Below, piece by piece: positions 6,173 to 9,601 of a stretch of 9,601 nucleotides of DNA. The first letter of the stretch is position 1; each line of letters begins with the position of its first letter. The notes beneath the pieces are model-generated. The model was given only the letters and a program-made list of their open reading frames with translations. It was not told the origin of the DNA and did no database searches. This stretch comes from Deltaproteobacteria bacterium (GTDB taxonomy: Bacteria; Desulfobacterota; Desulfobulbia; Desulfobulbales; VMSU01), in the NCBI GenBank assembly GCA_021789795.1, contig JAJYJA010000090.1:1-9601 (forward strand). Direction: 5' to 3'. Position numbers and translations under genes: made by a program.

Positions 6173-7016
6173 ACGTTGTATGGGTTGCTAAAACATTTTC
6201 CCCGGTGAAGAAGGAAAAGGGTGAACCTTGTTGTTCGGTCGTCAGCACTGACAGAGATAGCGCCCGCCGGGCCAGGGACTCGGCCAGGACGGCGGCCAGC
6301 TCCCCCACGATCAGCCGCTCGGTGTGAAAATGACCGGCGTCGATGACGCAAAACCCCGTCTCCTCGGCCCAGCGGGCCACATGGTGCTTGACCTCGGCGG
6401 TGACGAAGACCTGCGCCCCCCGGTCGCGGGCCAGGGACGCGAATTCGGAGCCGCTGCCCCCGCAGACCGCCACCCACTCGATTCGCTCCGGCAAGGGGCC
6501 GGCCACCGCTAGGGCCGGGAGCCCAAGCCGCCGGCCAAGGGTGCGGAGAAAATCCACCCCGGCCAGCGGCGCGGGCAAGACCCCTAGCCGCCCGAAGCCC
6601 AGGGCCGGGTTGTCCTGATTCCCGGCCAGCGGCTTGAGGTCAGCAAGCCCCAACCGGCGGGCCAGGGCCTGGCTCACCCCCTGGACGGCCAGGTCCAGGT
6701 TGGTGTGGCAGGCGACCACCGCCATCCGCCCGGCCAAGGCCTTAGCGATGCAGGCCCCGACCGGCTGATCGGGGCGGATGGAGTTTATGTGGGGAAAGAT
6801 CAGGGGATGATGGGTGACAACCAGGTCACAGCCCCTGGCCCCGGCCTCGTCGAGCAAGGCCACGGTGGGGTCGAGACCGATCAGGATACCGGAGACCTCT
6901 GCCCCTGGGTCTCCAACCTGGAGTCCGGCGTTGTCCCAAGATTCAGACAGGGCGAAGGGGGCGATGTCGTTTAAGACGGCGAGGATGGATTCGACGGTGC
7001 AAGCGGCAGATCGCAT
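6171..7016 (-). CDS. Nif3-like dinuclear metal-center protein (YbgI/Nif3 family)
   Basis: The 281-residue product belongs to the Nif3/YbgI family of toroidal hexamers with two metal ions per subunit. Metal ligands are visible and in order: H69 and H70 in VVTHHPLIF, D108 in CHTNLD, then H229 and E233 in DAGHFHTE. The N-terminal signature ESWDNAGLQVG (25-35) is also present. At this length it lacks the PII-like insertion of the roughly 370-residue members. The family is often labelled 'GTP cyclohydrolase 1 type 2', but the physiological substrate is not settled. The ATG at 7016 gives a standard N-terminus; its Shine-Dalgarno is weak. It heads a minus-strand run with the zinc-ribbon and RNase HI genes, and a terminator-like hairpin ends about 27 bp upstream of its start codon. 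Confidence 0.94.
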   Translation of the reverse strand: MRSAACTVESILAVLNDIAPFALSESWDNAGLQVGDPGAEVSGILIGLDPTVALLDEAGARGCDLVVTHHPLIFPHINSIRPDQPVGACIAKALAGRMAVVACHTNLDLAVQGVSQALARRLGLADLKPLAGNQDNPALGFGRLGVLPAPLAGVDFLRTLGRRLGLPALAVAGPLPERIEWVAVCGGSGSEFASLARDRGAQVFVTAEVKHHVARWAEETGFCVIDAGHFHTERLIVGELAAVLAESLARRALSLSVLTTEQQGSPFSFFTGENVLATHTT

Positions 7017-7036
7017 ACGATCTTGGCGGGTCGGGG

Positions 7037-7075
7037 TAAATAAAAAAGGTGCAACCTGGTCTGGTTACACCTTTT
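7037..7075 (-). terminator. Intrinsic terminator or attenuator between the tRNA gene and nif3
   Basis: Bases 7044-7056 pair with 7063-7075, with one C-A mismatch and a 6-base loop (TGGTCT). On the minus strand the stem ends in GCACC followed by TTTTTTATTTA, a strong U tract. The plus strand also shows CACCTTTT, so it could work both ways. It fits as the terminator of the tRNA transcript about 110 bp upstream. Its closeness to the nif3 start codon means nif3 transcription must either begin inside it or read through it. Confidence 0.75.
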
Positions 7076-7088
7076 GAGTCAAGGTCAA

Positions 7089-7105
7089 GGGCCGGCTTAC
7101 GGCCC
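7089..7105. other. Short GC hairpin in the tRNA-nif3 gap
   Basis: GGGCCG (7089-7094) pairs with CGGCCC (7100-7105) around the loop GCTTA. There is no T tract on either strand. Lying between the tRNA 3' end and the terminator, it might affect processing of the tRNA trailer, or be chance. Confidence 0.3.
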
Positions 7106-7186
7106 CGGCGCATCTGGTTAGGGCATTGGGAATCACGGTCACCCCTTTTTGGTAGAAAGACGTTGCCAAGTCCTGGCTTAAAACGG

Positions 7187-7263
7187 TGGTGGGCCTACCT
7201 GGACTCGAACCAGGGACCGACCGGTTATGAGCCGGTGGCTCTAGCCAATTGAGCTATAGGCCC
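7187..7263 (-). tRNA. tRNA with CAU anticodon, probably tRNA-Ile2 (elongator Met possible)
   Basis: The minus strand folds into a full 77-nt cloverleaf with encoded CCA: acceptor GGGCCTA/TAGGCCC, D-arm GCTC/GAGC, anticodon stem ACCGG/CCGGT with loop CTCATAA, a 5-base variable loop, T-arm CCTGG/CCAGG with loop TTCGAGT, discriminator A. The anticodon (7229-7227) is CAU. There is no initiator signature: the 1-72 pair is G-C and the anticodon stem lacks the three-GC run. C4-G69 and C5-G68 in the acceptor stem match the E. coli tRNA-Ile2 identity features read by TilS (lysidine synthetase), and E. coli elongator tRNA-Met lacks them, so Ile2, which reads AUA, is favoured. Confidence 0.95.
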
Positions 7264-7283
7264 GTGCCCCTTAGGCAAGCTTC

Positions 7284-7323
7284 ATAAAATGATTGAATAT
7301 GGATTGCTTGTCAAGTTTTTTTT
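7284..7323 (-). promoter_or_regulatory. Strong sigma-70-type promoter of the tRNA gene, with UP-like A tract
   Basis: On the minus strand a perfect -35 TTGACA (7314-7309) is preceded directly by eight A residues (7323-7316), resembling an UP element. Candidate -10 hexamers are CATTTT (7291-7286, spacer 17) or TTTTAT (7289-7284, spacer 19). Transcription would begin about 10-16 nt before the mature tRNA 5' end at 7263, followed by a GC-rich discriminator, as is usual for growth-rate-controlled stable RNA genes. Confidence 0.75.
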
Positions 7324-7457
7324 GAGCCAGACCATAATCTCCGCCCTCCCAGGGCGCGACGCCCGCCAGACCCGGCCTCCCGGCGAAGCGGAAAGGCGTT
7401 GACTTCCCCCAGGGGTTCAGCTAAAGGGAGAGAGCCTTTTGTCGCCGGGGATTGTTG

Positions 7458-7506
7458 TTGATGCTCTCGCCCAAGGGCAGCCGATGGCTAAGCAACAGGG
7501 CCGAGA
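7458..7506 (+). repeat. Dispersed repeat, copy B (upstream of the glycosidase)
   Basis: This is the partner of copy A at 4443-4491 in the same plus-strand orientation, with no gaps. The shared core is 7478-7504. It also contains GCCC-AA-GGGC just before the core, which copy A lacks. Similarity fades within a few bases beyond the CCGA end, and upstream it begins at TTGATG, so both limits are fairly sharp. Unlike copy A it is more than 100 bp from any candidate start codon, and the next plus-strand gene reads in its direction. Confidence 0.8.
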
Positions 7507-7620
7507 TACAAACCGCGCCGCGCCGCCGCAGATCGGTCTTTTTGCGACATCGTCCTTGGTTGCCGTCCCGTTTGACCTGCAACGCTGTGCGCGGAGACGT
7601 GATCTCCCCAGTACCCGATC

Positions 7621-7788
7621 ATGCCCATCCCTACCCAAACACCATCGCTCTCCCACGGCTCGCTCGTCTATTACGGTTGCGGCTGGGCCCTGCTGCGGCA
7701 GACCGATTCTGCCAGGGCCAGCTGCCGCTGGCAGGCGGCCACCGGCCACCTGGGAAGGGACAACTTTTTCTTCCGGGCGGCAAAATAA
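7621..7788 (+). CDS. Doubtful small ORF (55 codons) abutting the glycosidase start
   Basis: The frame runs from the only in-frame ATG after a stop at 7600 to a TAA at 7786-7788, one base before the glycosidase ATG (TAAGATG). The predicted 55 residues contain three Cys and are Arg- and Trp-containing, with the tail RDNFFFRAAK. There is no signal peptide or membrane segment. The tail faintly recalls the end of formylglycine-generating-enzyme-like (SUMF1) domains, where a GFR motif is usual, but the resemblance is too weak for a call and could mark a decayed remnant. No Shine-Dalgarno precedes it. The tight spacing to the next gene is the main reason to list it. Confidence 0.25.
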   Translation: MPIPTQTPSLSHGSLVYYGCGWALLRQTDSARASCRWQAATGHLGRDNFFFRAAK

Positions 7789-7789
7789 G

Positions 7790-9601
7790 ATGCCAGCAGC
7801 AGCGACCCGCCTCTTCGCGATCTTCCTCGCCCTCTGGCTCTGGCGCCCGGCCTCCGCCTGGGCCGACCGCTACGACGACGAAGCCCGCCGCTTAGTCCAG
7901 CGCCTGACCCTGGAAGAGAAGGTCGGGCAGATGACCCAGATCTCGGTGACCTTGGTCTCGAAGGACGGCGACACCACGGGCCGCCACGCCCTGGACCCGG
8001 CCCGGCTGCGGGAGGCGCTCATCACCTATCACGTGGGCTCGATCATGAACGAGGGCCAGGGCGCTTACTCCCTGGCCCACTGGCGGGAGATCATCACCGA
8101 GATCCAGGACGTGGCCACCCGCGAGACCCGGCTCAAGATCCCGGTACTGTACGGCATCGACGCCATTCACGGCGCCACCTTCACCGAAGGCGCCACCCTC
8201 TTTCCCCAGCCCCTCGCCCTCGCCGCCACCTGGAACCTCGATCTGGCCCGGCAGGCCGGGGCAATCACCGCCCGGGAGGTGCGGGCCTCGGGCATCCCCT
8301 GGGACTTCTACCCGGTGCTGGATGTCGGGCGCCAGCCCCTGTGGCCACGCTTCTGGGAGACCTTCGGCGAGGACACCTTCCTGGTGACCGAGTTCGGCAA
8401 GAACTACATCGAGGGCCTCCAGGGCGGCAACTACGGCTTCCCCGGCCAGGTGGCCGCCTGCCTGAAGCACTACGTCGGCTACAGCTTCCCCTTCAACGGC
8501 TTTGACCGCACCCCGGCCTTCATGTCCGAGCGCACCCTGCGCCAGGTCTTCCTGCCGCCCTTTGCCGCCGGGGTGAGGGCCGGCGTCCCCACCGTCATGG
8601 CCAACTCCTCGGAGCTCGACGGGATACCGGGCCACGCCAACCGCCACCTGCTCACCGAGGTCTTAAAGGGCGAGCTGGGCTTCAAAGGCTTCGTGGTCTC
8701 GGACTTCAAGGACGTTAAAAGGCTCTACAGCCGGGATCAGGTGGCCGACTCGCCCGAGGCGGCGGTGGCCCTGGCGGTGAACGCCGGGGTGGACATGAGC
8801 ATGGTGCCCAACGACTTCTCCTTCTACCGTTTGCTGCTGCGCGGCGTGCGGGACAAGAAGGTCTCCGTGGCCCGGATCGACGACGCGGTGCGCCGCATCC
8901 TGGCGGTGAAGCTCAGGATGGGGCTGTTTGCGCCCGGCGGGGCCTATCCCGCCCCCGGCCTGGACCGGGAGTTCGCGAGCCCCGCGCACGAGGCCGCCAA
9001 CCTCAAGACCGCCCGGGAGTCGATCATCCTGCTGAAAAACGAGCGGCATCTCCTGCCGCTCGCCAAGACCGGGATCAAGGTGCTGGTCACCGGCCCCACC
9101 GCCAACCTGCTCTCGGCCCTGAACGGCGGCTGGACCATCACCTGGCAGGGCGACAACGAGGCCCGCTATCCCAAGGACAAGCCCACGGTGCTCGCGGCGA
9201 TCAAGGCCAAGCTGGGGGCGGCAAACGTGCTCTTCACGCCCGGCGCCGATTTCGACCGGACGCTCGACCTGACCCAGGCCACGCGGCTGGCCAAGGAGGC
9301 CGATTGCGTGGTGGTCTGCCTGGGCGAGAAGGCCTACTGCGAGACCTGGGGCAACATCACCGACCTCGACCTGGAGCCGGCCCAGATCCAGTTGGCCCAG
9401 GCGATGATCAAGACCGGCAAGCCGGTGATCCTGGTGCTGCTGGAGGGCCGGCCCCGGGTGATCGCCCCCGTGGTTGACCAGTCCCAGGCCATCCTCCTGG
9501 GCTTTCTCCCCGGCATGGAGGGGGGCCGGGCCATCGCCGACGTCTTGTTCGGGGAGGTGAACCCCAGCGCCAAGCTGCCCTGCACCTACCCCAAGGCGCC
9601 C
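7790..9601 (+). CDS. Exported glycoside hydrolase family 3 protein (beta-glucosidase-like), 3'-truncated by the window edge
   Basis: A frame with no stop runs from the ATG at 7790 to the edge: 604 residues are visible, with part of the C-terminal domain missing. Residues 1-25 look like a Sec signal peptide (R7, hydrophobic core, cleavage after ASA or AWA). The GH3 barrel (about 30-370) shows TLEEKVGQMTQ, YGIDAIHGATF (D124, sugar contact), GATLFPQPLALAATWN, CLKHYVGYSF (K226-H227) and GFKGFVVSDFKDV with the nucleophile D305. The second domain begins near 400 with ARESIILLKNE, then GGWTITWQG, the CLGEKAYCETWGN segment where the acid/base Glu is expected, and GKPVILVLLEGRPR. The family hydrolyses terminal beta-glucosides and beta-glucans; the exact substrate cannot be read from sequence. 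The product should be periplasmic. The Trp usually after the nucleophile (SDW) is Phe here. It follows a doubtful small ORF by one base and has a weak ribosome site. Confidence 0.95.
   Translation, partial: MPAAATRLFAIFLALWLWRPASAWADRYDDEARRLVQRLTLEEKVGQMTQISVTLVSKDGDTTGRHALDPARLREALITYHVGSIMNEGQGAYSLAHWREIITEIQDVATRETRLKIPVLYGIDAIHGATFTEGATLFPQPLALAATWNLDLARQAGAITAREVRASGIPWDFYPVLDVGRQPLWPRFWETFGEDTFLVTEFGKNYIEGLQGGNYGFPGQVAACLKHYVGYSFPFNGFDRTPAFMSERTLRQVFLPPFAAGVRAGVPTVMANSSELDGIPGHANRHLLTEVLKGELGFKGFVVSDFKDVKRLYSRDQVADSPEAAVALAVNAGVDMSMVPNDFSFYRLLLRGVRDKKVSVARIDDAVRRILAVKLRMGLFAPGGAYPAPGLDREFASPAHEAANLKTARESIILLKNERHLLPLAKTGIKVLVTGPTANLLSALNGGWTITWQGDNEARYPKDKPTVLAAIKAKLGAANVLFTPGADFDRTLDLTQATRLAKEADCVVVCLGEKAYCETWGNITDLDLEPAQIQLAQAMIKTGKPVILVLLEGRPRVIAPVVDQSQAILLGFLPGMEGGRAIADVLFGEVNPSAKLPCTYPKAP

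Larger units (their letters stand above)
7264..7620. other. Gene-free region between the tRNA and the plus-strand glycosidase unit
   Basis: No ORF here looks coding. It holds the tRNA promoter (7284-7323, minus strand) and overlapping inverted repeats at 7342-7363, where AGGGCG (7351-7356) can pair with CGCCCT upstream or CGCCC downstream. It also holds TTGACT near 7399 with only a weak -10 (TAAAGG) 17 bp on, the second dispersed repeat (7458-7506), and a small GGAGA/TCTCC stem at 7593-7607. A promoter for the downstream glycosidase is expected here, but none is convincing. Confidence 0.6.

Noticed and set aside
7304..7323. CTTGTCAAG followed by eight T residues as a plus-strand terminator
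   Set aside because: The inverted repeat leaves almost no loop and at most three pairs. The T run is better explained as the A tract upstream of the tRNA -35 on the minus strand.
7417..7749. 110-codon minus-strand frame between the tRNA and the glycosidase
   Set aside because: No ribosome site, no recognisable domain, and composition typical of a random GC-rich frame.
7452..7895. 147-codon plus-strand frame containing repeat copy B
   Set aside because: It overlaps the glycosidase signal peptide and mature N-terminus in another frame, has Ser/Pro/Arg-rich composition and no domain. Only its first 16 or so codons match copy A, and that is better described as a DNA repeat.
7892..8647. 251-codon minus-strand frame opposite the glycosidase
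   Set aside because: Antisense shadow of a GH3 gene with intact catalytic motifs; Gly/Val/His-rich with no family match.
1..9601. CRISPR arrays, insertion sequences, prophage genes, toxin-antitoxin or other defence systems
   Set aside because: Looked for on both strands; no regularly spaced repeats, transposase or integrase motifs, or defence-type domains were found. The only notable repeat is the pair reported above.

Overview
The window is GC-rich chromosomal DNA of a Gram-negative bacterium, most likely a deltaproteobacterium (Desulfobacterota). The support is a gatB of the bacterial GatCAB type, a fused IspD-IspF enzyme, a type A RNase P RNA and an Sec-exported family-3 glycosidase. The lineage call is inference from gene content and composition; no marker gene here fixes it. 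Nearly all of it is core housekeeping DNA, and the accessory-looking part is confined to about 7.3-9.6 kb.

Layout. 1-3238 (+): the 3' part of gatB (tRNA-dependent amidotransferase), a complete radC, and a complete hemW-type radical SAM gene whose start codon overlaps the radC stop. 3244-7263 (-), reading from high to low coordinates: a tRNA with a CAU anticodon and its own strong promoter, a terminator-like hairpin, nif3, a coiled-coil/C4 zinc-ribbon gene, an RNase HI gene, the RNase P RNA gene rnpB with its terminator, and the fused ispDF gene. hemW and ispDF converge with only 5 bp between their stop codons. 7264-7620 has no convincing gene. 7621-9601 (+): a doubtful 55-codon ORF, then a signal-peptide-bearing glycoside hydrolase family 3 gene that runs off the right edge.

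How the genes fit together. The left block serves translation fidelity (GatB) and general maintenance (RadC, HemW). The minus-strand block groups RNA metabolism (RNase HI, RNase P RNA, tRNA) with the nif3/zinc-ribbon pair. nif3, the zinc-ribbon gene and the RNase HI gene are tightly packed (12-bp gap, then an ATGA overlap), and rnpB starts about 35 bp after the RNase HI stop. ispDF supplies two non-consecutive steps of the MEP isoprenoid pathway. The glycosidase is a periplasmic or exported beta-glucosidase-like enzyme unrelated to the rest.

The most unusual signal is a pair of ungapped, roughly 49-bp dispersed repeats, at 4443-4491 and 7458-7506 (41/49 identical, with a 27-bp core 26/27 identical). 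The first copy fills nearly the whole leader of ispDF; the second sits in the gene-free stretch upstream of the glycosidase. I could not assign it to a known element. No CRISPR array, insertion sequence, phage gene or recognisable defence system is present.
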